Assembly: GCA_020161655.1 (NCBI GenBank)
Contig: JAIUPC010000006.1
Coordinates: forward strand, 248,001-312,000
From: Pseudomonadota bacterium
Lineage (GTDB): Bacteria; Pseudomonadota; Alphaproteobacteria; Rhodobacterales; Rhodobacteraceae
Length of the DNA: 64,000 bases
Direction of reading: 5' to 3'
Shown: positions 1-10,100 of the stretch, in pieces
Layout: each line of letters begins with the position of its first letter
Numbering within the stretch: the stretch's first letter is position 1
Notes under the pieces: model-generated
What the model was told of the DNA's origin: nothing
Seen by the model: the letters and a program-made list of their open reading frames with translations, nothing else
Databases searched by the model: none
Program-made: the position numbers and the translations under genes

Positions 1-1254
1 TTCCAGGAAGGCGCCCGCCGCGCCAAGGAAATGCTGAAGGGCATGACCATCGGCGGCACGCTTTTCGAGGAACTGGGCTTTTCCTATGTCGGCCCCATTG
101 ACGGCCATGACATGGAGCAGTTGCTGAGCGTCCTTCGCACGGTCCATGACCGCGCCGATGGCCCGGTCCTCATCCATGTTCTGACGAAGAAGGGCAAGGG
201 CTTCGCCCCCGCCGAACGCGCCTCGGACAAGGGTCACGCCACCGGCAAGTTCGACCCGGTCACGGGCGAACAGAAGAAGGCCCCCTCGAACGCGCCCGCC
301 TATACCAAGGTCTTCGCGCAAAGCCTGATCCGGGAGGCGGAGGCCGACGACAGGATCGTCGCCATCACTGCCGCCATGCCCGATGGAACAGGGTTGAACC
401 TTTTCGCCGAGCGATTCCCGAAGCGCTGCTTCGATGTGGGCATCGCCGAACAGCACGCCGTGACCTTCTCTGCCGGTCTCGCGGCATCAGGGCTAAAGCC
501 CTTCTGCGCGCTCTATTCGACCTTCCTCCAGCGCGGCTACGATCAGGTCGTGCATGACGTGGCGATCCAGCGTCTGCCGGTCCGCTTCGCCATCGACCGC
601 GCCGGGTTGGTGGGGGCGGATGGCGCCACCCATGCCGGCGCCTTCGACGTGGCCTATCTCGCCAACCTGCCCGGCATGGTGGTGATGGCTGCGGCGGATG
701 AGGCGGAACTGGTCCACATGGTCTCCACCGCCGCCGCGATCGACGACCGGCCTTCCGCCTTCCGCTTCCCGCGCGGCGAGGGCGTCGGGGTGGAGATGCC
801 GGAACGCGGGCGCCCGCTTGAGATCGGCAAGGGCCGCGTGATTGCCGAAGGCGGCCGCGTCGCGATCCTCTCCTTCGGCACGCGGCTTTCCGAGGTCCTG
901 AAGGCGCGCGAAGCCCTCAGCCAGCGCGGCCTTGCGCCGACCGTCGCCGATGCCCGCTTCGCCAAGCCCCTGGACCGCGAGTTGATCCTTCAGCTAGCCC
1001 GCCACCATGAGGCGCTCATTACCGTCGAGGAAGGCGCCATCGGCGGCTTCGGCAGCCATGTCGCGCAGTTGCTGGCCGAGGAGGGCGTCTTCGACCATGG
1101 GCTGAAGTTCCGCTCCATGGTCCTGCCCGACATCTTCATCGACCAGGCGAGCCCGGAAGACATGTACGCCGTCGCCGGCATGAACGCGCCAGAGATCGAG
1201 GCGAAGGTGCTTGAGGTGCTGGGCGTGCCATCGGTCGCGAGCAAGCGCGCCTGA
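1..1254 (+). CDS. dxs: 1-deoxy-D-xylulose-5-phosphate synthase, C-terminal part (5' truncated by window)
   Basis: Thiamine-diphosphate enzyme that condenses pyruvate and glyceraldehyde 3-phosphate, the first step of the MEP isoprenoid pathway; cytoplasmic. The frame is open from base 1, so the start lies upstream of the window. About 417 residues are present, roughly the C-terminal two thirds of a ~640-residue family. Visible are the middle of the first domain ([12 protein letters not shown]), the pyrimidine-binding domain with the catalytic-Glu motif [16 protein letters not shown], and the C-terminal transketolase domain ([13 protein letters not shown]). The next gene starts about 100 bp downstream with its own ribosome site, so co-transcription is uncertain. 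The identity is secure. Confidence 0.96.
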   Translation, partial: FQEGARRAKEMLKGMTIGGTLFEELGFSYVGPIDGHDMEQLLSVLRTVHDRADGPVLIHVLTKKGKGFAPAERASDKGHATGKFDPVTGEQKKAPSNAPAYTKVFAQSLIREAEADDRIVAITAAMPDGTGLNLFAERFPKRCFDVGIAEQHAVTFSAGLAASGLKPFCALYSTFLQRGYDQVVHDVAIQRLPVRFAIDRAGLVGADGATHAGAFDVAYLANLPGMVVMAAADEAELVHMVSTAAAIDDRPSAFRFPRGEGVGVEMPERGRPLEIGKGRVIAEGGRVAILSFGTRLSEVLKAREALSQRGLAPTVADARFAKPLDRELILQLARHHEALITVEEGAIGGFGSHVAQLLAEEGVFDHGLKFRSMVLPDIFIDQASPEDMYAVAGMNAPEIEAKVLEVLGVPSVASKRA

Positions 1255-1357
1255 GGCAATCCTTCGGCAGCGGGCGAAACTGCTTCGCCTTGTCGCTCAC
1301 TGGCCAAGCCCCGCCCGGGCGTCCTACCCTTCCGGCAACCTTCGGAAGGACAAGACC

Positions 1358-2023
1358 ATGTTCCGCCTGATCCTCGCACTTTTCCTGCTTGCGACGCCCG
1401 CTGCCGCCCAGGAGGCACCCTCCCCGGCCGAGATCGCCGCCTATACCGGCCTCCACCGCGCCGCCTATGACGGCAATGTCGCCGCGATCCGCCAGTTGAT
1501 CACCGAGGGCGCCGATGTGAACGTCCGTGACCGCCGCCGCCGCACGCCCACCATCGTCGCGGCATTCCGGTCGAAGGACGCGGCGCTGAAGGCGCTGGCC
1601 GAAGGCGGTGCCGACATGAATGCGCAGGATGAGGTCGGCTATGACGTCGTCACCATCGCCGCCGTCGCCGGAGACGCCGATTTGATGTCGCTGGCGCTCG
1701 ACCTCGGCAACCGGCCCGACCTCATCCACACCAACTGGGACGGCACCGCGCTGATCGCCGCTTCCGAACTTGGCCATGTGGAGGTCGTGCGGCGTCTCGT
1801 GGCCGCAGGCTCGCCGCTCGACCACATCAACAACCTCGGCTGGACCGCGCTGCTTGAGGCGGTGATCCTCGGCGACGGCGGCCCGGCGCATCAGGAGACG
1901 GTCCGCGTCCTCGTCGATGGCGGCGCCGACCGGACCATCGCCGACCGCGACGGGCTGACGCCGATGGATCACGCCAAGGCGCGCGGTTTCGGCGAAATCG
2001 TCTCTATTCTGGCGGAAAACTAG
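1358..2023 (+). CDS. Secreted ankyrin-repeat protein
   Basis: The start at 1358 is chosen because a GGAAGGA ribosome site lies just upstream and the N-terminus MFRLILALFLLATPAAAQ is a clean signal peptide; a longer in-frame start at 1211 overlaps dxs and lacks both. The 221-residue product carries about five ankyrin repeats (for example LHRAAYDGNVAAIRQLITEGADVN, given here only as an 18-plus residue pattern of the family) from about residue 30 to the end, so it is almost entirely a protein-protein interaction scaffold in the periplasm. No enzymatic domain is seen. Its stop codon shares bases with that of the convergent threonine aldolase gene. The partner is unknown. Confidence 0.85.
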   Translation: MFRLILALFLLATPAAAQEAPSPAEIAAYTGLHRAAYDGNVAAIRQLITEGADVNVRDRRRRTPTIVAAFRSKDAALKALAEGGADMNAQDEVGYDVVTIAAVAGDADLMSLALDLGNRPDLIHTNWDGTALIAASELGHVEVVRRLVAAGSPLDHINNLGWTALLEAVILGDGGPAHQETVRVLVDGGADRTIADRDGLTPMDHAKARGFGEIVSILAEN

Positions 2024-3069
2024 GCGCTGCCCCGCAGCACGGCGATCAGCGCCCGCCCGGCGCGCTCCACCTCCTGCCCCGTCACGTCAAGATGCGTCAC
2101 CGCCCGCATCTGGAACGGGCCCTCCACGCCAAAGCGGATGCCATCCCGCAGCAGCTCCTCCGCCACAGTCGCCGCCGATGGCCCCTCCACCGGCAGGTCG
2201 AGGATCAGGATATTGGTGAAATCGTCCTTCGGCATCACGCCAACCCCGGCCTCCGCCAGCATCGCCGCGAGCCGCCGCGCCTTGGCGTGATCCTCTGCCA
2301 GCCGCTCCACATTGTGGTCAAGCGCGTATAGCCCGGCAGCGGCAAGTACGCCCGATTGCCGCATCGCACCGCCCAGCCGGTGCTTCCAGACCCAGGCCTC
2401 CTCGATGAAGCCGGCGGTCCCGGCCAGAACCGCGCCGACCGGGCAACCAAGGCCCTTCGAAAGATCAATCCAGGCAGAATCGCAGATCCCGGCATAGCGG
2501 GCCGGCGCCAGCCCGGTCGCAACGCTCGCATTCAAAAGCCGCGCGCCATCCATATGCAGCGCCAGCCCCCGCGCACGGACCATCTCTGCCAGCGAAATCA
2601 GTGTCTCTTCCAGCCAGATCCGCCCGCCACCCCGGTTTGTCGTCTGTTCCACGACCACCGCCCGGCTTCGCGGCGACCGCGCCCGGGGCGTGCGGATCAA
2701 GGGCTCCACATCGCCAACGCCAAAGATCCCCGTCGCCGTATCAATGACCCGGAACTGCGCCCCGGCCAGAGCCGCCGCCCCCGCCGCTTCGGACCCGTAG
2801 ACATGGGTATTGGCAGCGCAGATGACCTCATCCCCCGGCCGGCAATGCACCAGAAACGCGATCAGGTTGCACATCGTCCCCGAGGGCAGGAAAACCGCCG
2901 CCTCATGGCCCAGAAGCGCCGCCACCCGCGCCTCCAGCGCCAGGGTCGTCGGGTCCTCGCCGCGCTGCTCGTCGCCGACGGGCGCATCGGCCATCGCCCG
3001 CCGCATCGCAGGCGACGGGCGGGTCGATGTATCCGATGACAGGTCAATCCCGATCCGTGCCAGTTCCAT
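2020..3069 (-). CDS. ltaE: Low-specificity L-threonine aldolase
   Basis: PLP enzyme cleaving L-threonine or allo-threonine to glycine and acetaldehyde; cytoplasmic. From the start at 3069 the product is 349 residues and has the fold-type I signatures: DTSTRPSPAMRRAM at the N-terminus, the GEDPTT loop, LHMDGARLLN with Asp174, and WIDLSKGLGCP with PLP lysine 205. The start at 3069 (MELARIGIDLSSD) is preferred over the upstream in-frame ATG at 3135 because a GGAGGG site sits about 6 nt before it. It is convergent with the ankyrin gene; the two stop codons overlap in CTAG. Substrate stereochemistry cannot be told from sequence. Confidence 0.9.
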   Translation of the reverse strand: MELARIGIDLSSDTSTRPSPAMRRAMADAPVGDEQRGEDPTTLALEARVAALLGHEAAVFLPSGTMCNLIAFLVHCRPGDEVICAANTHVYGSEAAGAAALAGAQFRVIDTATGIFGVGDVEPLIRTPRARSPRSRAVVVEQTTNRGGGRIWLEETLISLAEMVRARGLALHMDGARLLNASVATGLAPARYAGICDSAWIDLSKGLGCPVGAVLAGTAGFIEEAWVWKHRLGGAMRQSGVLAAAGLYALDHNVERLAEDHAKARRLAAMLAEAGVGVMPKDDFTNILILDLPVEGPSAATVAEELLRDGIRFGVEGPFQMRAVTHLDVTGQEVERAGRALIAVLRGSA

Positions 3070-3149
3070 CACCACCCTCCAAGTCCCGGGCGCGATGCTT
3101 TCGCGGATTGCCGGCGCACGCAAGGGCAGGCGCACCGGTCTGGCGGCGA

Positions 3150-3344
3150 TCAGGCGGTATGGCCCCGGTCGATCCGCGCGAATTCACGCAGGCGGGCCGA
3201 ATCCGTCCGCTCCGCCGGGCGCTCATGGAGGGCGCGCGTCGCGGGATGGCTCCCCTCTTCGCCCGAAATCTTCTCGACGCGGACGAAGTTCTTCAGGCGG
3301 CCGCCCTCATCCGGTTTCCTGCGGTCAGCAACATGCCGGCTCAT
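3150..3344 (-). CDS. Small basic hypothetical protein, 64 aa
   Basis: Unrecognised 64-residue, strongly charged protein (MSRHVADRRKPDEGG...) with many Arg, Glu and His, no membrane segment and no signal peptide. It is accepted as real because a near-perfect ribosome site, GAGGAGGA, lies about 4 nt before the ATG, and the gene runs in the same direction as queG upstream and threonine aldolase downstream, filling an otherwise empty gap. It has no cysteine pairs or known domain. A nucleic-acid-binding role would fit the charge but is only a guess. Confidence 0.6.
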   Translation of the reverse strand: MSRHVADRRKPDEGGRLKNFVRVEKISGEEGSHPATRALHERPAERTDSARLREFARIDRGHTA

Positions 3345-3415
3345 GCCTTCCTCCTCGGTTTGGTCCGCCCCCAGGGCAGAGACAACCTCAAGATGAGGCC
3401 GAATCGCCGCGATTG

Positions 3416-4483
3416 CTACCCTTCAGGCGAATTCGTGATGACCGACAGCCGCCCGACCGCCCAGCGCGCGGCATCGGCCACCACCGGATCGGGGTCCCCC
3501 ACCAGCCCCGCCGCCACCGGCAAAAGCCGCTCCAGACCCGAATTCCCGATCGCATATAGCACGTTCCGCACAAAGCGGTCGCGCCCGATCCGCTTCACCG
3601 GGCTCCCCGAAAACCGCGCGCGGAACCCCGCATCGTCGAGCGTCGCCAGCTCCGCCAGCTCCGGCGCCCCCACCCGCGCGGCATAGCCCGTCTCCCGTGC
3701 CGCCACCGCGAACTTGTTCCACGGGCAGACGGCCAGGCAATCGTCGCAGCCATAGATGCGGTTGCCCATCAGCGCCCGAAGGTCCTTTGCCACCGGCCCC
3801 TTGTGCTCGATCGTGAGGTAGGAAATGCAGCGCCGCGCATCGAGCTGGTAGGGTGCGGGGAAAGCGCCCGTCGGACAGATGTCGAGACAGGCCCGGCACG
3901 ACCCGCAATGATCGCGCTCGGCCTCATCCTTCGGCAGGTCGAGCGTCGAGAAGATCGCACCGAGAAAGAACCAGCTGCCAAGCTCGCGGCTCACGAGATT
4001 GGTATGCCGGCCCTGCCAGCCGAGCCCCGCCGCCTGGCCAAGGGGCTTCTCCATCACCGGCGCGGTATCGACGAAGACCTTGATTTCCGCCGGAAGAGAG
4101 CCTTTTTCTGCCTCCTCGATCAGCCAGCGCCCAAGCCGCTTCAGTCGCTTCTTCACAAGGTCATGGTAATCCCGCCCCTGCGCATAGACCGACACCGCCG
4201 CCCGGTCCCGCTCCCCGAGCACCGCCAGGGGATCACCCTCGGGCGTATAGACCTCGGCCAGCATGATGATGGTCCGGGCCTCGGGCCAAAGTGCGGAAGG
4301 ATCGCCGCGCCAGCCCATGCGCTCTGCCATCCAGCCCATGTCGCCCTGCCGCCCCGCCGCGACGAAAGACGCCAGCCGGCCCGCCGCTTCGGGGATCGCA
4401 CCCGGCGCGCAGTAGCCAACCGCCGAAAACCCCTCGGCCAGGGCGCGCGACGTGATCGCAGCCTTGAACTCTGCCCCGTTCAT
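3416..4483 (-). CDS. queG: Epoxyqueuosine reductase
   Basis: Cobalamin- and iron-sulfur-dependent enzyme that reduces epoxyqueuosine to queuosine in tRNA, the last step of queuosine biosynthesis; cytoplasmic. 355 residues. Two [4Fe-4S] ferredoxin-type motifs are visible, [12 protein letters not shown] (Cys193, 196, 199, 203) and [10 protein letters not shown] (Cys246, 249, 253 onward), plus the catalytic-Asp region [12 protein letters not shown] (Asp139) and the cobalamin-site segment [11 protein letters not shown]. The C-terminal region is HEAT-like. The ATG lies inside a dispersed repeat (4479-4500) and has only a distant GAGG upstream, so translation initiation may be weak. The gene follows the glutathione transferase in the same direction. 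Confidence 0.96.
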   Translation of the reverse strand: MNGAEFKAAITSRALAEGFSAVGYCAPGAIPEAAGRLASFVAAGRQGDMGWMAERMGWRGDPSALWPEARTIIMLAEVYTPEGDPLAVLGERDRAAVSVYAQGRDYHDLVKKRLKRLGRWLIEEAEKGSLPAEIKVFVDTAPVMEKPLGQAAGLGWQGRHTNLVSRELGSWFFLGAIFSTLDLPKDEAERDHCGSCRACLDICPTGAFPAPYQLDARRCISYLTIEHKGPVAKDLRALMGNRIYGCDDCLAVCPWNKFAVAARETGYAARVGAPELAELATLDDAGFRARFSGSPVKRIGRDRFVRNVLYAIGNSGLERLLPVAAGLVGDPDPVVADAARWAVGRLSVITNSPEG

Positions 4484-4500
4484 CTTGCCCGAAATACCTC
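4479..4500. repeat. Dispersed intergenic repeat, copy 1
   Basis: A 22-bp sequence containing CATCTTGCCCGAAATACC, identical to 62638-62659. Read on the minus strand it ends ...GGGCAAGATGAA, and here that ATG is the queG start codon. A GC-rich hairpin (4507-4525) adjoins it. From memory, a repeat of this kind is common between genes in Rhodobacteraceae genomes; within this window two copies are seen. Confidence 0.75.
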
Positions 4501-4506
4501 GGGGGT

Positions 4507-4525
4507 CCGGGGGCAGCGCCCCCGG
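4507..4525 (-). terminator. GC-rich hairpin between the GST gene and queG
   Basis: Perfect inverted repeat CCGGGGGC/GCCCCCGG (4507-4514 and 4518-4525) with a 3-nt loop, directly next to the dispersed repeat. It lies between the stop of the glutathione transferase gene (4535) and the start of queG (4483). There is no T-tract immediately after the stem, so it may act as an mRNA-stabilising or weak termination structure and not as a classical intrinsic terminator. Confidence 0.45.
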
Positions 4526-4534
4526 CCTACCCGC

Positions 4535-5200
4535 TCAGAAATCCAGATCGGCGTAATGCGCCGGTGGCGGAAAGCCCGGCACCTGATCGGCCAGCAGCGA
4601 CCGGAACGATGGCCGCGACTTGATCTTGGCGTACCAGTCCCGCACCACCTGGCTGCGATTCCAGTCCACGTCGGAGATGTAGTCGAGACACGACAGATGC
4701 GCCGCGGCGGCGAAATCCGCCAGCGTCATCTCGTTCCCCGCCAGCCAGCGGCGCTGGTCGAGAAGCCAGCCCATGTAGTCGAGGTGATACTTGATCCGGG
4801 TCGAGCCGGACTTCACGTTCTTCGAATCCGGATAGCCGAGCTTCATCACCTTCTTGTTGACCCGCTCGTAGACCAGTTTCGAGGTCACTTCCTCGTGGAA
4901 CTTGTCGTCGAACCAGGCGCAAAGCCGGCGCACCTCATAGCGCGCAGCCGCATCGCGGGGGATCAGGCGCGGCTCGGTGATCGTCTCGTCGAGATATTCG
5001 CAGATCGCCTGGCTTTCCGACATGACCCTGCCCTCGTAGCGCAGGATCGGCACCTTGCCGGCCGGGTTGCGGCGCAGGAATTCCGGGGTCTGTTCCCAGT
5101 AGCGTTCCTCGACCAGCTCGACCTCAACCTTCTTTTCCGCAAGCGTCAGCCGGACCTTGCGGCAGAAGGGCGACAGCGGAACATGGTAGAGGCGGGTCAT
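4535..5200 (-). CDS. Glutathione S-transferase family protein
   Basis: 221-residue cytosolic GST. Residues 1-75 form the thioredoxin-like glutathione-binding domain, with the N-terminal active-site region YHVPLSPFCRKVR (Ser10/Cys13) and the cis-proline/SQ motif KVPILRYEGRVMSESQAICEYL; residues 85-221 are the all-helical C-terminal domain (ADFAAAAHLSCLDYISDVDW). Such proteins conjugate glutathione to electrophiles or act as thiol reductases; the substrate is unknown. It is encoded just downstream of mtgA and upstream of queG on the same strand, but no functional link is apparent. No clear ribosome site precedes the ATG. Confidence 0.9.
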   Translation of the reverse strand: MTRLYHVPLSPFCRKVRLTLAEKKVEVELVEERYWEQTPEFLRRNPAGKVPILRYEGRVMSESQAICEYLDETITEPRLIPRDAAARYEVRRLCAWFDDKFHEEVTSKLVYERVNKKVMKLGYPDSKNVKSGSTRIKYHLDYMGWLLDQRRWLAGNEMTLADFAAAAHLSCLDYISDVDWNRSQVVRDWYAKIKSRPSFRSLLADQVPGFPPPAHYADLDF

Positions 5201-5254
5201 GGAACTCGGGCGCTGGAAGGGTCGGAACCGTGATAGCGGCCCGGACCCCGAGGT

Positions 5255-5989
5255 TCAATCCTCGAAACAGGCTGCGCGGCCATCCGCCTTGATCGTCGCC
5301 GCCCCTTCGAGGATGTCGCGCGCCCTTCCGCGCAGGAACCCCGATGGCCGCCCCGGATTGCGGCCCTTCGGATCAGGCAGCGCCGCGACGATCAGCGCTG
5401 CCTGCGCCGGGCTGAGCTTGGCCGCGCTGACGCCGAAGTAGCGCTGCGCCGCGGCTTCCACGCCGAACATCCCGGTCCCGGTCTCGGCCACGTTGAGATA
5501 GACCTCAAGGATGCGCCGCTTGGTCCAGACAAGCTCGACCACCGGCGTCATCACCGATTCCAGCGCCTTCCGGAGCCAGCTCCGCCCCTGCCAGAGAAAG
5601 ACGTTCTTTGTCACCTGCTGGCTGATCGTCGAGGCGCCGCGCCCCGCACCCTCGTCCAGCGCCTTCCTGATGGCCTGCATGTCAAAGCCCCAGTGCTGGC
5701 AGAAATTGGCGTCCTCCGAGGCGACGACCGCCCGCGCCATCACCGGCGCGATCTCCTCCATCGGCACCCAGACCCTGTCAACCCCGCCCTGCCGCCAGCC
5801 TTCGGCGATCAGATAAGGGGTAAGCCGCGGGTTGATGAAGCTGCCGAGAAGCACCAGCAGCGCAAAGACCCCGACCGCCCCCAGCGCCAGCCGCCCGAGA
5901 AGTCGCGCGACATCGCGCCCGGTCCAGGGCGCGCGCACCGGCGCCGCCTTCTTCCGCGATCTCGATGCTGGTTTCGTACCCTTCGCCAT
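5255..5989 (-). CDS. mtgA: Monofunctional biosynthetic peptidoglycan transglycosylase
   Basis: GT51-family glycosyltransferase that polymerises lipid II into glycan strands at the inner membrane. It has a basic N-terminal tail (AKGTKPASRSRKK), one membrane anchor (LLGRLALGAVGVFALLVLLG) and a GT51 domain with the catalytic-Glu motif AVVASEDANFCQHWGFD, GASTISQQVTKNVFLW, and KRRILEVYLNVAETGTGMFG. The product from 5989 is about 244 residues, the family's usual size. Other possible starts are ATG 6016 or TTG 6025; the latter overlaps the stop of the Hint-protein gene by 4 nt, which would indicate translational coupling. The enzyme assignment is secure, the start is not. Confidence 0.93.
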   Translation of the reverse strand: MAKGTKPASRSRKKAAPVRAPWTGRDVARLLGRLALGAVGVFALLVLLGSFINPRLTPYLIAEGWRQGGVDRVWVPMEEIAPVMARAVVASEDANFCQHWGFDMQAIRKALDEGAGRGASTISQQVTKNVFLWQGRSWLRKALESVMTPVVELVWTKRRILEVYLNVAETGTGMFGVEAAAQRYFGVSAAKLSPAQAALIVAALPDPKGRNPGRPSGFLRGRARDILEGAATIKADGRAACFED

Positions 5990-6021
5990 CGCGCGAGATG
6001 AACCATGCAGGCCCATCGCGG

Positions 6022-6954
6022 TCAAGGACTTCGCGGCACGCAGTGATGCAGCGCCCGCACCTCATACCCGACGGCGAGCCACCGCGCCGGGCTGAGGTCC
6101 CGGCCCGCGGCGAAGGCCTCGGGAAAGATTGCCGCGATTTCCCGCCGTATCTCGATATCCCGCTCCATCAGGGCACCGCCGGGATGAAAGCTTTCAGTCG
6201 GGGCGCCTTCGGCAAAGATGATCTCATGCCGGTCGAAAAGCAGGTGAACATAGTCGACCTTCTCGCGTGGCGTATATGTGACGCCATGCATGCCGACGAG
6301 ATGTTTCGCTGAAACCAGAATGGCCGTCTCACCAAACAGGAGTTCCGCCTTCCAGCCGGTGAAAAGCATCCGGTGGTTCGGCGATACCGTGAGCGGCCTC
6401 CTGTTGCCGAACACGCCCGCCGCGATGCAAACCGGGGCAAAGTCGCGCCGACCGCTGACGGTGCGGCGTCCGGTCCAGCGCAGCCTCCGCGGCCCGTGAT
6501 CCATGGTTTCCACGAGATCGCCGGCCTGCAGCGTTTCGACCGCGACTTCGCCCGTTGGCGTGGCAATCAGGGTGCCCGGCGTGAAACACGGCGGCGAGAA
6601 AACCCCGACCGGCAGGCCGCTCTGGCCGTTGACGAAGGTGGAACTGGTAAAGGTCGCATCAAACAGGCGCGTGCCATCCGTCGGGGTGAACAGCACCCGG
6701 CCATCGGCCAGATAGAAGGTCACGCCGGTGACTGTGACGTTCTGGCCCCGCATGACCAAGGTGATGGTATCGCCGGGATACATCTGCCGGATGTCCGACC
6801 CGTCCACCCTGTCACCATTGTTGCCGTTGGTCGTGATCTGGCCGTTGTCCTGCTGATCCACAAGGTTCAGCTGTTGAACGGTCAAGGCCGTGCCTCCCGG
6901 CGGCGGGCTGGAGGGGTCAATTGCGAAGAATTGTTCGAGATAGGTGGTCGGCAT
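6022..6954 (-). CDS. Hint (hedgehog/intein-type) domain protein
   Basis: 310-residue protein without signal peptide. The N-terminal ~120 residues form a beta-rich, Asn/Gly/Thr-rich segment (TVQQLNLVDQQDNGQITTNG) and the rest is a bacterial Hint domain starting at CFTPGTLIATPTGEVAVETL with Cys123, followed by LQAGDLVETMDHGPRRLRW and VSPNHRMLFTG with the conserved His. Hint domains can self-cleave at the residue before the cysteine; whether this one does is unknown. Such proteins are very common in Rhodobacterales, often as secreted-type or calcium-binding relatives, and their role is not established. AT-rich DNA at 6985-7065 probably holds its promoter. Confidence 0.85.
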   Translation of the reverse strand: MPTTYLEQFFAIDPSSPPPGGTALTVQQLNLVDQQDNGQITTNGNNGDRVDGSDIRQMYPGDTITLVMRGQNVTVTGVTFYLADGRVLFTPTDGTRLFDATFTSSTFVNGQSGLPVGVFSPPCFTPGTLIATPTGEVAVETLQAGDLVETMDHGPRRLRWTGRRTVSGRRDFAPVCIAAGVFGNRRPLTVSPNHRMLFTGWKAELLFGETAILVSAKHLVGMHGVTYTPREKVDYVHLLFDRHEIIFAEGAPTESFHPGGALMERDIEIRREIAAIFPEAFAAGRDLSPARWLAVGYEVRALHHCVPRSP

Positions 6955-7127
6955 CGCTGTCCGGGGCGCGCTTCTTGGATGCAGTCAAATGATACATCCG
7001 CCCTGCGGTGGCGACCGTTAACAAAAAACCGCAGCAATGAACCAAATATGCCGATTTGTGACTCACCAGTCACGCGCCGGGGTGCGGCCGGGGGTTCCCG
7101 ACCGCGCGGATGCTCAATAATGCGGCG

Positions 7128-10100
7128 TTACTCTGCCGGAACCGCCTCGGCATCAAGGCTGAGGGGGTGGCTCAGATGCGGCAGCATCTCCTTCGGGCAG
7201 ATCTGGATGAAGTTCGCCCGTTCCTCGGCCCAGTCCGCGAGGATCTGCTTGGCCTTGACGCTGCCGGTTTCCGCCGCATGACGCTCGATCAGCCCCTTCA
7301 GCTCCGCCTCCCAATGGGCTTGCGTCACCGCGCAGGTGACAAGGCTTTCAAGGTTCATCAGTTCCTCCGCCGTGCCGTCGGGGTCATGCACATAGGCCAT
7401 GCCGCCCGTCATGCCCGCGCCGAAGTTCGCGCCGATCCGGCCAAGGATCACCGCCACGCCGCCGGTCATGTACTCACACCCGTTCGAGCCGCAGCCCTCG
7501 ATCACCACCTTGGCGCCGGAGTTCCGGACGCCGAAGCGCTCCCCCGCCCGCCCTGCGGCAAAGAGATAGCCATCGGTCGCGCCGTAAAGCACGGTATTGC
7601 CGATAATGGTGTTTTCCGACGCGACGAGCGGCGAGATCATCGACGGCCTGACCACGATCAGCCCGCCCGACAGGCCCTTGCCGACATAGTCGTTGGCGTC
7701 GCCCGAAACCTCGATCTTCAGCCCCGGTGCCGCGAAAGCACCAAGCGACTGGCCGCAGGACCCCGAAAGCTTCACCGTCAGATGGTCGGGCTGCAACTTG
7801 TTCCGCATCCCGAACTTCTTGACGATATGGCTTGATGCGCGCGTGCCGATGGTGCGGTGGGTGTTCCGCACGGCATAGGAAAGCTGCATCTTCTCGCCAT
7901 CCTCGAAGAACCGCGCGCCATCGCGGATGATCTCGGCATCGAGCGTATCGGGCACGACATTCCGCGGCTTCGAACGGTCGTAGACGATCCGGTCCGACCC
8001 ATCGACCTGGATGAGCAGCGGGTTGAGGTCGAGGTCGTCCAGGTCGGCATGACCGCGCGACACCTGGGTCAGCAGGTCCGCCCGCCCGATCACCTCGTCG
8101 AGCGACCTTGCGCCGATCTGGCTCAGAATCTCCCGCACTTCCTGGGCGTAGAAGGTGATGAGGTTCACCACCTTGTCGGCCGACCCGGTGAACTTCTGAC
8201 GCAGGCGTTCGTCCTGCGTACAGACGCCGACCGGGCAGGTGTTCGACTGGCACTGACGCACCATGATGCAGCCCATGGCGATCAGCGCAGCGGTGCCGAT
8301 GCCGAACTCCTCTGCCCCCATCATCGCCGCCATGACGATGTCGCGGCCCGTGCGAAGTCCGCCATCGGTGCGCAGCGTGATCCGGTCGCGAAGCTTGTTC
8401 ATCGCCAGCACCTGATGCGCCTCGGTCAGGCCCATTTCCCACGGCAGGCCCGCATATTTGATCGAGGTCGCAGGCGAAGCCCCGGTGCCGCCGTTGTGCC
8501 CCGAAATCAGGATCACATCGGCCTTGGCCTTGGCCACGCCGGCGGCAATCGTGCCGACGCCGGAAGAGGCCACCAGCTTCACCGTCACCTTGGCGCGCGG
8601 GTTGATCTGCTTCAGGTCGTAGATCAGCTGCGCGAGGTCTTCGATCGAATAGATGTCATGGTGCGGCGGTGGCGAGATCAGCGTCACCCCCGGCGTCGCA
8701 TGGCGAAGCCGCGCGATCAGTTTCGTCACCTTCAGGCCGGGCAACTGCCCGCCCTCGCCGGGCTTGGCGCCCTGCGCGACCTTGATCTCCAGCTCCTCGC
8801 AGGCGTTGAGGTATTCCGCCGTCACGCCGAACCGGCCCGAGGCGACCTGCTTGATCTTGGCCGAAGGATTGTCGCCATTCGGTTCTGGCGTGAAATGCGC
8901 CGGGTCCTCGCCGCCCTCGCCGCTATCGGACTTGGCGCCGATGCGGTTCATGGCGATGTTGAGGGTCTTGTGCGCCTCAGGGCTGAGCGCCCCAAGCGAC
9001 ATGCCCGGCGTCACGAAGCGCTTCCGGATCGAGGTGATGCTTTCCACCTCTTCGATCGGCACCGCCCGGCCCAGCGCCTTGATGTCGAGAAGGTCGCGGA
9101 TATGGATCGGCGGATTGGCCCGCATCGCCGCCGAATACTGCTTCCAGAGGTCATAGGACGCCCGGTCGCAGGCCGCCTGCAAGAGATGCATGGTCTGCGC
9201 TTCCCAGGCGTGCTTTTCGCCCGACCGCCGCGCCTTGTAGAACCCGCCGATCGGCAGAACGTCGGTGCCGGACCTCCAGCCCTTGGCATGGACCTCGACC
9301 AGCTTGATCTGGATACCGGCAAGGCCGATGCCCGAAATGCGGCTGTGCATGCCGGGGAAGTATTCGGCGACCATGGCGCGCGAAAGCCCCACCGCCTCGA
9401 AATTGAGGCCGCCGCGATAGGAGGAAATCACCGAAATCCCCATCTTCGACATGATCTTCAGCAGGCCCGAGTCGATGGCATCCCGGTAGCGCCGCATGGC
9501 GTCGATCAGGCTACCCTCGATCAGCCCGCGGCGGATGCGGTCGGCGATGGAATCCTGCGCGAGGTAGGCGTTGACCGTGGTCGCACCGCAGCCGATCAGC
9601 ACCGCGAAGTAATGCGGGTCGATGCATTCGGCGGCGCGAACGTTGACCGAACAGAAGGTCCGCAGGCCCTTCCGCGTCAGCCAGCTATGCACGGCAGAAG
9701 TGGCAAGGATCATCGGCATGGCGACCTTCGCCTCGCCCTGATGCTCATCGGTCAGGACGATATGCCCGGCCCCGGACCGCACCGCATCCTCGGCTTCGGC
9801 GCGGATACGTTCAAGCCCAAGGCGCAAGGCATCCTGCCCGCCGCTTTCGGGGAAGGTGCAGTCGATCATCGCGACATTGGCGCCGAACTGGCGCACCATC
9901 TCCTCGAACTCCGCATTCGCAATGAACGGGCTTTCGAGGACGAGGATTTCGGTCTGCGACGAATCCTCGTCCAGCACGTTCTTGAGGTTGCCGAAGCGGG
10001 TCTTGAGGCTCATCACCCGGCTTTCACGAAGCGAGTCGATGGGCGGGTTCGTCACCTGGCTGAAGTTCTGCCGGAAGAAGTGCGACAGCGGCCGGTAGAC

